A stretch of DNA of 64,000 nt from Filimonas zeae. Lineage in GTDB: Bacteria; Bacteroidota; Bacteroidia; Chitinophagales; Chitinophagaceae. The stretch spans positions 310,001-374,000 of the forward strand of contig NZ_BMIB01000002.1 in assembly GCF_014641615.1 (NCBI RefSeq). The letters are read 5' to 3'. Under the pieces are notes generated by a model, which saw nothing but the letters and a program-made list of their open reading frames with translations, was not told the DNA's origin and did no database searches. Below are positions 8,903 to 17,757 of the stretch, piece by piece; the first letter of the stretch is position 1; every line of letters starts with the position of its first letter. The position numbers were made by a program, and so were the translations under genes.

Positions 8903-9778
8903 TTATCTGTGAACACGCTTACGGGCAGATAACAACATCTGCAAAACCACAGACAATACAATTAACAACAGGCCCGCATAAAAGGAACCATTCAGCAGTT
9001 TATTCTCATGAAACAGCAGCATAGCCAGTATAATACTATACACAGGCTCCAGGTTAAAGCTGAGGTTTACGGTAAAAGCAGAGAGTTTTTTCAATGCCTC
9101 CCCTACCAGCGTATACAACCCAATGGTACAAAACAGCGCCAGCACCAGCAGATAAGCCAGATCGGGCACGGAAGGGGTAAAAACTGTACGGGTGTACAGC
9201 AGGCTGCACAAAGGCAGCAACAGCCCCACTGCCAGCGTAGCCCCTGCCATCTGGTAATAGCTTATCATATACACATTATAATCTTTCACCAGCTTTTCAT
9301 TGGCCAGAAAATAGCCCGCCGCCAGTATGGAAGAAACTACCCCCAATGCGATGCCCAGCCGGAAAGAGGTATCGAAATGAAAGATAAGCCCCACGCCTGC
9401 TACCGTTAAACAGCTTAATACAAGTTCCTGTACAGAAAGCTTTTTACGTCCCAGCACAGGTGACAGTATAGCTGTAAAAAAAGCCGTTAAGCAATAACAC
9501 ACCACGCCTACAGATATATTGGAATACTTAATGCTTGCATAAAAGAATACCCAGTGCAGGCCAGGCAACAAACCGCTCAGCATCAGCTTTCGTTTGGCAG
9601 CCTTATCGTACTGTTCAAACTTTTTAAACAAGCGTAAACCTGCCCACAATATCAGAAAGGAAAGCAACACGCGATACCATACCAGCACAATCTCATTCAG
9701 GGTAATCAGCTTACCAAATACACCGGTTAGCCCGGCCAGTAAAACAGCTATATGCAAAAAGATATAAGACCTTTTCAT
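8903..9778 (-). CDS. EamA/DMT-family transporter, ten transmembrane helices
   Basis: Inner-membrane permease of the drug/metabolite superfamily, 291 residues with two five-helix EamA repeats (about 5-135 and 145-285). The family exports amino acids, metabolites or toxic compounds; the substrate cannot be read from sequence. First helices: SYIFLHIAVLLAGLTGVFGKL and LNEIVLVWYRVLLSFLILWAG; the second repeat ends in YSIILAMLLFHENKLLNGSF, the usual conserved Glu/Asn region. It is transcribed alone and is probably unrelated to the pectin genes on its left. Confidence 0.87.
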   Translation of the reverse strand: MKRSYIFLHIAVLLAGLTGVFGKLITLNEIVLVWYRVLLSFLILWAGLRLFKKFEQYDKAAKRKLMLSGLLPGLHWVFFYASIKYSNISVGVVCYCLTAFFTAILSPVLGRKKLSVQELVLSCLTVAGVGLIFHFDTSFRLGIALGVVSSILAAGYFLANEKLVKDYNVYMISYYQMAGATLAVGLLLPLCSLLYTRTVFTPSVPDLAYLLVLALFCTIGLYTLVGEALKKLSAFTVNLSFNLEPVYSIILAMLLFHENKLLNGSFYAGLLLIVLSVVLQMLLSARKRVHR

Positions 9779-9956
9779 GTCAATACAATTCAGTAAAAGT
9801 GTAAGTAATAAAATAGCAGAAAAAGGTCCTGAAGAATTTCTCCGGAAAAAGATCAGAGCAACACTATGCGGACCTGGTTAACAGAAACGCGAAGGAGGCG
9901 AAAGCAGATTATCTGTAAAAGGATGTGCCATACGGGCAAATATAGGTAGAAACCAA

Positions 9957-9988
9957 TACAAAAAAAAGCCCGGCCACGGTAGCCGGGC
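9957..9988 (-). terminator. Terminator of the RibD_C-like gene
   Basis: Perfect arms GCCCGGC (9968-9974) and GCCGGGC (9982-9988), followed on the minus strand by a run of U. Confidence 0.85.
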
Positions 9989-9995
9989 AACCTTG

Positions 9996-10706
9996 TTATC
10001 CCTGCCCGGTAAACTTATACCGCAACCAGAGTACATCGTTCTCTATCCGTTTCACTTCTTCCAGCGAAAACAGCGTGGAGTTAAACTGCCTGTCTTTTTC
10101 CTCTATTTCAAACACGCTGGAGGTTTCTATACGGCCATCTGCCAGTGGCAGCAATACATGGTTGTATTCATTAATTAAACCGGCGTTCAAAAAGCTGCCA
10201 TTTAAACGTCCGCCACCTTCCAGCATCAGCGTTTCAATGCCAAATAAAGCTTTCAGCTTTTCCAGTGCCACAGACAAATCCACGGTATCCTTACCGGCAA
10301 AAATGTAAGACACGCCTATCTGCTGCAAATGCGCCAGATAGCTATCCTGCACCACTTCTGTAAGAATGGTAATTACATGATCGCCCAGCATGGTGGCACT
10401 CTCCCAGCCTAGTTTTGCCTGCCCGTCTACCGCTATGGCAAAAGACTTTGCATTCCGTGTTGCCACAAAATCGTTTCTATCCAAAGGATGTGTGCTTTCC
10501 TTGTATACCGGCTTTGCAAAATGTGTAAAGTCTTTTTCCATAGTGGTTCTGCCCACTATCCATGCTTTGTTACCAATGGCTTCATGCACTTCTTCAAAAC
10601 TCTTTGTTAATGCCTGCACCTGCGGGCTATCGCCCCATTTATCTCCCAGAATTTTACCATCAAGGGAAGTCATCATCAGGCAGATGACATACGGATGTTT
10701 ACTCAT
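9996..10706 (-). CDS. RibD C-terminal/dihydrofolate-reductase-fold protein
   Basis: Predicted NAD(P)H-dependent reductase, 236 residues. It begins with the typical strand and loop (YVICLMMTSLDGKI), has the W-I-V-G-R-T-T-M-E nucleotide-site motif, and LMLEGGGRLNGSFLNAGLINEYN, which matches the GGG motif of riboflavin-specific deaminase/reductase C-domains. There is no deaminase domain, so a role in riboflavin synthesis is not shown. A perfect promoter match and a 17-bp palindrome precede it, so it is probably under its own repressor. It is divergent from a second protein of the same fold. Confidence 0.85.
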   Translation of the reverse strand: MSKHPYVICLMMTSLDGKILGDKWGDSPQVQALTKSFEEVHEAIGNKAWIVGRTTMEKDFTHFAKPVYKESTHPLDRNDFVATRNAKSFAIAVDGQAKLGWESATMLGDHVITILTEVVQDSYLAHLQQIGVSYIFAGKDTVDLSVALEKLKALFGIETLMLEGGGRLNGSFLNAGLINEYNHVLLPLADGRIETSSVFEIEEKDRQFNSTLFSLEEVKRIENDVLWLRYKFTGQG

Positions 10707-10722
10707 ATTGTGTCTGTTTTAA

Positions 10723-10739
10723 ACAGGTGCTGCACCTGT
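10723..10739. promoter_or_regulatory. 17-bp palindrome, candidate operator
   Basis: ACAGGTGCTGCACCTGT: two perfect 8-bp arms around one base, placed immediately downstream of the predicted start of transcription (about 10742) of the minus-strand gene. Position suits a repressor. A hairpin in the leader is the alternative. Confidence 0.45.
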
Positions 10740-10748
10740 AAGCAATAG

Positions 10749-10780
10749 CAAATATAGAATGCAGGCGTACTTATTACAAA
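10749..10780 (-). promoter_or_regulatory. Bacteroidota-type promoter of the RibD_C-like gene
   Basis: Minus strand TTTG (10777-10780), 20-bp spacer, TATATTTG (10749-10756): exact match to TTTG-N20-TAnnTTTG. Confidence 0.7.
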
Positions 10781-10886
10781 TGCCGGCTGCCGGTCAGTTG
10801 GTGTTTTCTCCCCTTAACATTGTCCGGATTACCCTCCGTGGCCTGCTGTTACAGTGCATAACTTCACAGTAAATCACAAATACACT

Positions 10887-11492
10887 ATGAAAAAGATTAT
10901 TGTATGCACGTTTTTAACCATGGACGGCGTAATGCAGGGACCAGGCGGACCGGAAGAAGATACCAGCGGCAACTTTCCGTGGGGTGGCTGGGGTGCACTG
11001 CACTGGGATGATGTAATGAACGAAACCATGGCACGCCACACCGCTGCTCCATATGACCTGCTGCTGGGCAGGCACACCTACGAAATATTTGCCGGTTACT
11101 GGCCCAACCACGATGATGACCCTACCGGCCATCTTTTTAACCGTATAAATAAGTATGTGGCAGCAACCACACCCGTACATCTTTCCTGGGATGGCTCCAT
11201 ACTGCTGGAAGGAAACGTAGCAGAAGCTGTAAAGACATTGAAGGCACAGGACGGCCCCGATCTGCTGGTATGGGGTAGCGGCAAGCTGGTGCAAACCCTG
11301 CTGAAACATCAGTTGGTTGACATTATGCATAACTGGATTTTTCCGGTTACGCTGGGTACAGGAAAAAAACTATTTACAGAAGGTACACAGGCGCAACAAT
11401 GGAAACTGGTTTCTTCTGTGGTTTCCACTACCGGGGTAATAGTAGCCAGCTACCAACCCAACGGCGAGGTACAAACGGGTACCATGTCATAA
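10887..11492 (+). CDS. Dihydrofolate reductase family protein (YyaP/YwjB-like)
   Basis: A 201-residue dihydrofolate-reductase-fold protein starting MKKIIVCTFLTMDGVMQGPGG, with LLLGRHTYEIFAGYWP, the nucleotide-binding strand (LLVWGSGKLVQTLLKHQLVDIMHNWIFPVTLGTGKKLF). Members are NADPH-binding reductases of unknown substrate and not true folate enzymes. I chose ATG 10887; a GTG 33 nt upstream adds residues with no homology-like character. Divergent from the gene at 9996, and ending in an imperfect hairpin. Confidence 0.87.
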   Translation: MKKIIVCTFLTMDGVMQGPGGPEEDTSGNFPWGGWGALHWDDVMNETMARHTAAPYDLLLGRHTYEIFAGYWPNHDDDPTGHLFNRINKYVAATTPVHLSWDGSILLEGNVAEAVKTLKAQDGPDLLVWGSGKLVQTLLKHQLVDIMHNWIFPVTLGTGKKLFTEGTQAQQWKLVSSVVSTTGVIVASYQPNGEVQTGTMS

Positions 11493-11493
11493 T

Positions 11494-11564
11494 CTGTTCA
11501 CAGGCATCCGGCTATTACAGCGCATGAGCTATGCATGGTATAGCCAGATGCCGGAACAGTTTTA
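11494..11564 (+). terminator. Imperfect terminator hairpin
   Basis: CTGTTC...GGCATCCGGCTAT pairs with ATAGCCAGATGCC...GAACAG and is followed by TTTTAAT. It lies right after the stop at 11492, before the converging lyase gene. Confidence 0.6.
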
Positions 11565-11585
11565 ATAAGGGTTCTGAACAATCCG

Positions 11586-14345
11586 TTACCGCACAAGTAC
11601 TTTACGGGTGTACAAAGCACCATCGCCTTCCACACCAAACACCTTTAGTATATACACACCGGCGTTGCCCAGATGCACCGGAACGTTTTCATCAGGCCTG
11701 ATGGTACGGCTAAACACTACTTTACCCGCCGCATCATATACCAGCAGCTTGCCGGTTTGTTTTACATTTTTAAGCGATACAAAAAAATCGCCCTGGTTAG
11801 GCACCGGCCATACGTGAAAACCTGCTTCCACATGCTCTGTTTTAACAGCCGGTGCTGCTGCCAGTGCAACTGCAGTAGCCGTATTAAGAATATGAATTTT
11901 GCGTGTCATAGAAGCACCTTCTGCATCCGATACCGTAAACGAATACGAGCCCAGCCCCAGCGAAGAAGGCGTAAACGTAGCCACACCGGAGGCCAGCGTT
12001 ACTGTACCACCCGATGCTCCGGATACACTGTAAGAAGGAGAAGCTGTAAACCCTTTAGACAGCTGATTCAGCGTTACTGCTACCGGTGCATTATTTACCG
12101 TGCTGTAATGCGGATTGGCCATCCACTCCAGATAGTCATCCAGCTGGGTGTAACCATCTCCATCTGTATCTGCATTGCTGTCCGTAAAATCGCCGGAGGC
12201 TGAGTTTACATTGGTGCCTTTAATACTCTCCCACCAATTGGGCAATCCGTCATGGTCGCTGTCCCAGCCGGATGCACGCGTTACGTTAGGATAGCTTTCG
12301 TAACCACCCACGTCTGACTGATGATCCGGAAAACCTTTTTTGCCGGTTACACTGCCTGTATAGGTGTAGGTACCGTTGAGGGTTTCGTTCACAATGCGTA
12401 CATCATGTGTATCAAATACCGGCTGCGAACAACCCACATCAGACAAAACATGCTTATAGGCTGTTTTAGCGCTTTGTGTAGTTACATTAGAAGGAAAGAA
12501 AGGTGCACTTACAAACGTGGTATAAGATACCGACTGGCCTGAAGCCACGCGACCATTGCTCTGGCTGTTTTCATCAAAATAGCCGGGCATTACATTACCT
12601 GCAAAATAATACTGCTGCATACCCAGCCCCACGGCCTCATGCTGTGCATTCAGGGCTTTGAAATAAGTGGTACCCTGCCCTGGCTTATAGTAATTGTTTA
12701 CAAAGTTTACCTTATTGGCCCCACCATCGGTAGCGCGCGAACCCCAGTTGTACACTACGTTATTGGTAATATCCAGCTTACCGGCATAATATCCGTTGCC
12801 ATCTAATCCCCCACCCAGGCTCCAGTTGCGGCCATAACAATGGGCCAGCAGGTTGTGATGAAAGCTACCGGTATCGCCGCCGATAGTAGCAGCATACCCG
12901 TGCTCGGTGCCGGAAGGGTAATTCTGATGGCCGGCCGCATTAAGCGCCTCTGAAATAAGGGTACGCTGCAGGGTAATATTACGGGAATTACGGGAGCTGA
13001 AAGCTTCGTCAATCGTCCAGCTGACAGAGCAATGATCCATAATACTGTAGTTGGCACCCGTTAGCCCCATACCATCATAAGTAGCGCCGGCGCCCAGCCG
13101 CAAACGCATATGCCTTACTACCACATCGTTACCGGTAAAACCAAATGGTGCAGAACGGATACAGATGCCTTTACCCGGCGCAGTTTGTCCTGCTACTGTT
13201 ACATAAGGCTGGCTGAGTACCAGTCTGGAGTTCAGCGTTATAATACCTGATACAGTAAACACTATGGTTCTGGGGCCAATATCGTTGGTAACAGCCGCAC
13301 GCAAACTGCCCGGGCCATTATCATTCAGGTTGGTTACCTCCACCACTTTACCGCCCCTGCCGCCACGTGCATAACGCCCATACCCTTCTGCACCCGGAAA
13401 AGCCTTCTGCGCCCTGCGGAACATCCATACATTGCCTTTGGTTACCACAGAACCCACCACCTCATCTATACGCCAGTAATACGTAAGCATACTATACAAA
13501 CCTGTTACCGCGTGCGTAGTAGTACCATTGGGTTTATTACCCTTATACAAAGAAGAGGATGTGGTAGCGTTGGCCACCGAAGCAGAATCGGTACCGAAAT
13601 ATACATTGTGCGTGGGGTTGCCCGGGCCTGATGTCCAGCCAAGGGCAAAATTACCATTAGCAGTTTCCAGATGCTCATTCTCATGCGCAGGCACCGGCAG
13701 GCGCGCCTGTTGTGTAAGGTTGGGCGTATTCAGTTCCAATGCATTAATAATCACATTTTTGATGGTTTCAGCACCAGAGGTTTCACTTCTGAACAGCACC
13801 ACCACATCTGTATTAGCCTGCGCTGTTATGGTAAGGTAAGAGATACGGGCAGCGGAGGTTTGCAACACCCGGTTGGTAGGCACCAGGTTATTGGTTACCA
13901 GCGTACCATTTACCAGTATATCTATGGGGCTAAAGTTATTGGTGGGTGCCTGCACGTTGTTATGATACGTAAGCAACGTATGCTGGCCGGCAGGCAGGCC
14001 TTTAATACGCAGTTCTATCTGCCCCCCGGCGTTGCCGTCTTTTACAGTAACGCCATCGCAAACCAGACGTGCGTAATTGGGCGATTGTACGCCTGCTTTA
14101 TACCAGTCGGTTCCCAGGCTGGTACCTGCTGTACCTTTTTTTAAAACAAACTTTACACCGTTTACCGTAAGCGAGTCAGCAGTGGCCTCATCCACCACCC
14201 AGGGGGTATACCCTGACTCAGTTACCTCAGCGGTAGTTCTTCCGGCCATATCAAAATCTATTTTTACTACGGGATTTTGTGCGGTTGCGGTGTACACAAG
14301 GCATGGCCATAGCCCAAAGGCTAGTAGCAATCGTTTGGCTTTCAT
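11586..14345 (-). CDS. Pectate-lyase-like beta-helix protein with T9SS type A tail
   Basis: Secreted 919-residue multi-domain enzyme. Order: signal peptide; malectin/CBM-like jelly roll (about 25-205; VKIDFDMAGRTTAEV); fibronectin-III-like domain (about 215-310); pectate-lyase beta-helix beginning AFPGAEGYGRYARGGRGG with VTNLNDNGPGSLRAAV (about 315-660); a calcium-rich linker (DSDHDGLPNWWE, DTDGDGYTQLDDYLEWM); a cadherin-like Ig domain; and a type A sorting domain (VWPVPNQGDFFV ... GVYILKVFGVEG ... YTRKVLVR). The tail predicts export through the type IX system and attachment to the surface. It is the second pectin lyase of the region and may act on longer or branched substrate. Confidence 0.88.
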   Translation of the reverse strand: MKAKRLLLAFGLWPCLVYTATAQNPVVKIDFDMAGRTTAEVTESGYTPWVVDEATADSLTVNGVKFVLKKGTAGTSLGTDWYKAGVQSPNYARLVCDGVTVKDGNAGGQIELRIKGLPAGQHTLLTYHNNVQAPTNNFSPIDILVNGTLVTNNLVPTNRVLQTSAARISYLTITAQANTDVVVLFRSETSGAETIKNVIINALELNTPNLTQQARLPVPAHENEHLETANGNFALGWTSGPGNPTHNVYFGTDSASVANATTSSSLYKGNKPNGTTTHAVTGLYSMLTYYWRIDEVVGSVVTKGNVWMFRRAQKAFPGAEGYGRYARGGRGGKVVEVTNLNDNGPGSLRAAVTNDIGPRTIVFTVSGIITLNSRLVLSQPYVTVAGQTAPGKGICIRSAPFGFTGNDVVVRHMRLRLGAGATYDGMGLTGANYSIMDHCSVSWTIDEAFSSRNSRNITLQRTLISEALNAAGHQNYPSGTEHGYAATIGGDTGSFHHNLLAHCYGRNWSLGGGLDGNGYYAGKLDITNNVVYNWGSRATDGGANKVNFVNNYYKPGQGTTYFKALNAQHEAVGLGMQQYYFAGNVMPGYFDENSQSNGRVASGQSVSYTTFVSAPFFPSNVTTQSAKTAYKHVLSDVGCSQPVFDTHDVRIVNETLNGTYTYTGSVTGKKGFPDHQSDVGGYESYPNVTRASGWDSDHDGLPNWWESIKGTNVNSASGDFTDSNADTDGDGYTQLDDYLEWMANPHYSTVNNAPVAVTLNQLSKGFTASPSYSVSGASGGTVTLASGVATFTPSSLGLGSYSFTVSDAEGASMTRKIHILNTATAVALAAAPAVKTEHVEAGFHVWPVPNQGDFFVSLKNVKQTGKLLVYDAAGKVVFSRTIRPDENVPVHLGNAGVYILKVFGVEGDGALYTRKVLVR

Positions 14346-14590
14346 TGATGAATGGTTATGTTATGATTTCATTTGGCAATACTGCCCTTTCCCTACGCCC
14401 CCGGTTGGCGAAAAGAAAAAACAGTAAGCTAAAAGTAAGCTGCACCTAAAGCCAGTTGCAATGGAAGATTCGCCTATAATGCTGGACAATATTGCACCGT
14501 TAAAAAAATGCAACTTACTGCGCACCTGAAAACACCCTAAGCTACAGCTGATAAAAAAGCCCTTATAGGCAAAAACCTGGCAAAAACACA
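14346..14590. other. Intergenic region upstream of the large lyase and tetR
   Basis: No convincing gene. It holds a direct repeat AGTAAGCT at 14423 and 14434 (11 bp apart), possible activator half-sites for the lyase; nothing else recognised. Confidence 0.3.
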
Positions 14591-14610
14591 AATAGACAGA
14601 CCTGTCTATT
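14591..14610. promoter_or_regulatory. TetR-type operator upstream of tetR
   Basis: AATAGACAGACCTGTCTATT: perfect 9-bp arms around two bases, directly upstream of the -7 element TATCTTTA (14619-14626). It resembles the TAGACnnGTCTA type of box recognised by LmrA/YxaF-like TetR proteins (from memory of that family). Likely autoregulation. Confidence 0.65.
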
Positions 14611-14630
14611 TATTTACCTATCTTTACCCT

Positions 14631-15194
14631 ATGAAAGAATCCGAAGCCAGAAACCGGATACTCAATGTTACCACCCGGCTTTTTTACGAACAGGGATATA
14701 ACAGTACCGGCATTAATCAGATTATTGAGGAAGCGGGTATTGCACGCGCATCGCTGTACCATCATTTCCCCTCTAAAAGAGATTTGCTAACAGCTTATCT
14801 GGAAGAGATGGGACAACAGTTTGTAAATGAGCTTACTGCCTACCTGGCACCACTGAAAAATCCACAGCGGAAAATACTTGGCTTATTTGATTACCGTATT
14901 GAAAGGCAATACCACACATCGTTTGGGGGCTGCCATGTTATGAAAATAAGTGCGGAACTGGAAAAAACAGACGCTTCCGCTTTTTCCCTGGTTGCTGCCC
15001 AGAAAGAGAAGCAGAAACAGGCTATTATAAACCAGGTGGCACAGCTGCATGCAAAAGAAAACGCTGTACTGCCCGGAGAGCTGCTTACAGAAACACTTTT
15101 TTTACTGCTGGAGGGCGCTACCATCAGCAGCACCATACAAAAAAATATACAGCCACTAAAACAGGCACGCAAGGCTGCCGCCAAACTTATTTAA
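14631..15194 (+). CDS. TetR/AcrR-family repressor (LmrA/YxaF-like)
   Basis: DNA-binding repressor of 187 residues. N-terminal HTH (TTRLFYEQGYNSTGINQIIEEAGIARASLYHHF, about 10-50) is typical TetR; the rest is a helical ligand domain with the C-Y/H-type motif FGGCHVMKISAEL seen in the YxaF/LmrA branch. Operators with matching half-sites lie before this gene and before the following fabF, so it probably controls itself and fabF in response to an unknown ligand. The -7 box ends 4 nt before the ATG, suggesting a leaderless transcript. Confidence 0.9.
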   Translation: MKESEARNRILNVTTRLFYEQGYNSTGINQIIEEAGIARASLYHHFPSKRDLLTAYLEEMGQQFVNELTAYLAPLKNPQRKILGLFDYRIERQYHTSFGGCHVMKISAELEKTDASAFSLVAAQKEKQKQAIINQVAQLHAKENAVLPGELLTETLFLLLEGATISSTIQKNIQPLKQARKAAAKLI

Positions 15195-15214
15195 TTTTTA
15201 CACTACAAACAGAC

Positions 15215-15224
15215 AGACTAGTCT
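15215..15224. promoter_or_regulatory. Second TetR-type operator, upstream of fabF
   Basis: AGACTAGTCT perfect palindrome inside CAGACAGACTAGTCTACT, sharing GACAGAC and GTCTA halves with the site at 14591. It lies between tetR and fabF. Confidence 0.55.
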
Positions 15225-15239
15225 ACTAAACAATACACA

Positions 15240-16478
15240 ATGAAACGCGTAGTAATTACCGGAATGGGTGCCATCACTCCTCTGGGAAACAATGTAAATG
15301 ATTTCTGGTCCGGGTTAACTGCCGGCAAAAGCGGCGCAGCCCCTATTACCCATTTTGATGCATCGCAGTTCCGTACGCAGTTTGCCTGCGAAGTAAAAAA
15401 CTTTGATGCCAGCCATCTGCTGGATAAAGCGGAACTGAAACGTACAGACACCTTTACACAATATGCACTGGCGGCCGCCGGACAGGCTATTGCCGATTCA
15501 GGCTTCGACATTAATAAGATGGACCCGTTTGATGCAGGCGTTATCTGGGGTACCGGCCAGGGCGGCATGGAAACTTTTGAGCAGCAGGTGAGCGAATATG
15601 CCACCGGTAACGGTCAGCCACGTTTCAGCCCCTTCTTCGTTCCTAAGATGATTCCCAATATGGCATCGGGTATGATTTCTATCCGCCACGGGCTGATGGG
15701 TATTAACTATACCACCGTATCTGCCTGTGCCACCTCCAACACAGCCATTATGGATGCCTTTAACTATATACGGCTGGGTAAGGCAAAAGTAATTGTAACA
15801 GGAGGCTCAGAAGCGCCGGTTACACCCGCTTCGGTAGGTGGTTTCAGCGCCATGAAAGCGATGAGTGCACGTAACCATGCCCCACAGGAAGCTTCCCGGC
15901 CTTTTGATGTGGAAAGGGATGGTTTTGTAATTGGTGAAGGCGCAGGCGCGCTGATATTGGAAGAATACGAACATGCCGCGCAAAGGGGCGCTACTATTTA
16001 TGCGGAAGTAACCGGCGCCGACATGACAGCAGATGCGTACCATATGACGGCCACACATCCCGAGGGATTGGGTGCCGCCAAAGCCATAGAAAGATCATTG
16101 AAAGAGGCTGGCATTACTATACAACAGGTAGATTACATTAACGTACATGCCACCTCTACCCCAATTGGCGACCTATCAGAAATTCAGGCACTGAGCCGTA
16201 TTACCGGCAGCAACACCTCGCCTTATATCAGTTCAACCAAATCAATGACCGGTCACTTACTGGGTGCAGCAGGTGCTATTGAAGCCATTGCTTCTGTAAA
16301 AGCCATTCAACACCAGGTAATACCGCCTACCATCAATACAACAGTATTAGACCCCGCCATACCAGCCAATATGCGTATTGTTACACGGGAAGCAATAGAC
16401 CATCCTGTAAAGATAGCCATGAGTGATACGTTTGGCTTTGGTGGCCACAACGGCATTGTTATATTCCGTAAAGTATAA
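15240..16478 (+). CDS. fabF: Beta-ketoacyl-ACP synthase II (FabF family)
   Basis: Condensing enzyme of fatty acid or polyketide-type chain extension; 412 residues, usual FabF length. Active-site triad visible: Cys163 (TTVSACATSN), His303 (NVHATSTPIGD) and His339 (SMTGHLLGAAG), plus the thiolase-fold start MKRVVITGMGAITPLGNNV. It is 45 nt after a TetR gene with an operator between, and has no other fatty acid gene or acyl carrier protein next to it. This looks like an inducible extra FabF; the main copy usually sits beside acpP. What it makes is unknown; regulated adjustment of chain length or unsaturation is one option. Confidence 0.93.
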   Translation: MKRVVITGMGAITPLGNNVNDFWSGLTAGKSGAAPITHFDASQFRTQFACEVKNFDASHLLDKAELKRTDTFTQYALAAAGQAIADSGFDINKMDPFDAGVIWGTGQGGMETFEQQVSEYATGNGQPRFSPFFVPKMIPNMASGMISIRHGLMGINYTTVSACATSNTAIMDAFNYIRLGKAKVIVTGGSEAPVTPASVGGFSAMKAMSARNHAPQEASRPFDVERDGFVIGEGAGALILEEYEHAAQRGATIYAEVTGADMTADAYHMTATHPEGLGAAKAIERSLKEAGITIQQVDYINVHATSTPIGDLSEIQALSRITGSNTSPYISSTKSMTGHLLGAAGAIEAIASVKAIQHQVIPPTINTTVLDPAIPANMRIVTREAIDHPVKIAMSDTFGFGGHNGIVIFRKV

Positions 16479-16491
16479 TACCCAACAATAC

Positions 16492-16541
16492 AACAGGGGT
16501 TATCTGCTTATAGAATACAAACAGATAACCCCTGTTATTTT
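16492..16541 (+). terminator. Terminator of tetR-fabF
   Basis: Arms of 15 bp: AACAGGGGTTATCTG (16492-16506) and its reverse complement (16522-16536), followed by ATTTT. Confidence 0.85.
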
Positions 16542-16575
16542 ATGCAATAGCTTCTACAGCAGCACTGCCTGGAAT

Positions 16576-16764
16576 TTATTTTCCGGCACCAGCAAGATGC
16601 TTTTCTATATTTCTGCGAAAGGGACCGGCGCGTTTAATAGCATCTTTAATTTTCTGGTGGTTAAACCACGGAAACTGCCTGTGCAGGTATTCAACTTCAC
16701 CAGGATCTTTGGCGTCTACCTTCAATCGGTCCTGTTTGCCGATGTTTACTTTGTTGTCTGACAT
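16576..16764 (-). CDS. DUF3606 family small protein
   Basis: A 62-residue, basic, soluble protein (MSDNKVNIGKQDRLKVDAKD ... EVEYLHRQFPW ... IKDAIKRAGPFRRNIEKHL) matching the short DUF3606 family: an N-terminal S-D-N-K, a D-x-x-R-V-D/N motif and a C-terminal helix-turn. No function is established for the family. It is transcribed alone, head to head with nothing, and converges on the fabF terminator. Confidence 0.82.
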   Translation of the reverse strand: MSDNKVNIGKQDRLKVDAKDPGEVEYLHRQFPWFNHQKIKDAIKRAGPFRRNIEKHLAGAGK

Positions 16765-16842
16765 GATTCTTTGTTTTTAAATACATAGGATAATGTGTAT
16801 TATAAAAAATCATGCCGCTACAAAGCTGTAGTTCCGGGATGG

Positions 16843-17667
16843 CTAAAGCACTTCCTTTATATAGGCTACCAGCCTTTTACAGAAGGCTTCATCCGGTATA
16901 AGCCCTGCTCCTGACTGCGCGTTGTTCAGCGCATGTTCCGGCACAGATGTGGCGGGAATTACACAGGTTACCGCCGGGTTCGCAATTATATAGCGCAGAA
17001 TGCAGTCAGGCCAGCTTTGGATACCCTGTGCCGTAACCCATTCCGGCAGTTTTTTGCCTACCAGCAGCTTTAACAAATGCCCCTCGCCAAAAGGCCGGTT
17101 AATGAGTGTAGCAACCCCTTTATCCTGCGCTACGGGCAGCAAAAACTGCTCAGCATGGCGGTTCAGTAACGAGTAATTAAACTGCACAAAATCAAGCGGT
17201 TCCTGCTCTATTATACGGCGTAGTTCTTCGTGGCTGGCATCGGTATAATGGGTAATGCCTATGTAACGTATTCTGCCCTCTTCTTTCCAGCGGCGCAGCT
17301 GTGGAAGATGCGTTTTCCAGTCCACCAGATTATGTATCTGCATCAGATCAATCGTTTGCCGCTTCATTTTCCGGAAAGAATCTTCCATCTGCGCCAAGCC
17401 TTCTTTAGCACCGGTAGTCCATACTTTGGTAGCGTAAAACAGCCTGTCAGCAAAAGGCTGCCCTTCCGTAACCTGCCCTATTACCTCCTCCGCTTTACCA
17501 TACATAGGCGAGCTATCTATTAACCGCCCGCCCGCTCCGGCCCAGGCTTCCACTACCTGTGCTGCGTTTTGCAGCGCACCAGCGCCGGATATATTCAAAC
17601 TCTGCCAGGTGCCCATACCTATTACAGGCATTTTTTCACCACTGGCAGGAATAATACGTTCTAACAT
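16843..17667 (-). CDS. Aldo/keto reductase
   Basis: NAD(P)H-dependent oxidoreductase with TIM-barrel fold, 274 residues. Visible tetrad positions: Asp and Tyr in LIDSSPMYGKAEEVIG, Lys in FYATKVW, His in DLMQIHNLVDW. The barrel continues to FVQFNYSLLNRHAE and VIPATSVPEHALNNAQ, the cofactor phosphate site. Short compared with the 320-residue members and without a specific substrate signature. Divergent from the gene at 17758; spaced 90 bp. Confidence 0.88.
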   Translation of the reverse strand: MLERIIPASGEKMPVIGMGTWQSLNISGAGALQNAAQVVEAWAGAGGRLIDSSPMYGKAEEVIGQVTEGQPFADRLFYATKVWTTGAKEGLAQMEDSFRKMKRQTIDLMQIHNLVDWKTHLPQLRRWKEEGRIRYIGITHYTDASHEELRRIIEQEPLDFVQFNYSLLNRHAEQFLLPVAQDKGVATLINRPFGEGHLLKLLVGKKLPEWVTAQGIQSWPDCILRYIIANPAVTCVIPATSVPEHALNNAQSGAGLIPDEAFCKRLVAYIKEVL

Positions 17668-17745
17668 ACGATAGCAAACTATTTAGTCCACTAATATAGC
17701 CAATTGAAACAATACACACCTTTTTGCCATACCGCTGCCTGCCAA

Positions 17746-17753
17746 TACCTTTG
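17746..17753 (+). promoter_or_regulatory. -7 element directly before the ATG
   Basis: TACCTTTG, with TTG at 17724-17726 (19-bp spacer), ends 4 nt before ATG 17758; transcription would start at or next to the start codon. Confidence 0.55.
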
Positions 17754-17757
17754 ACGC

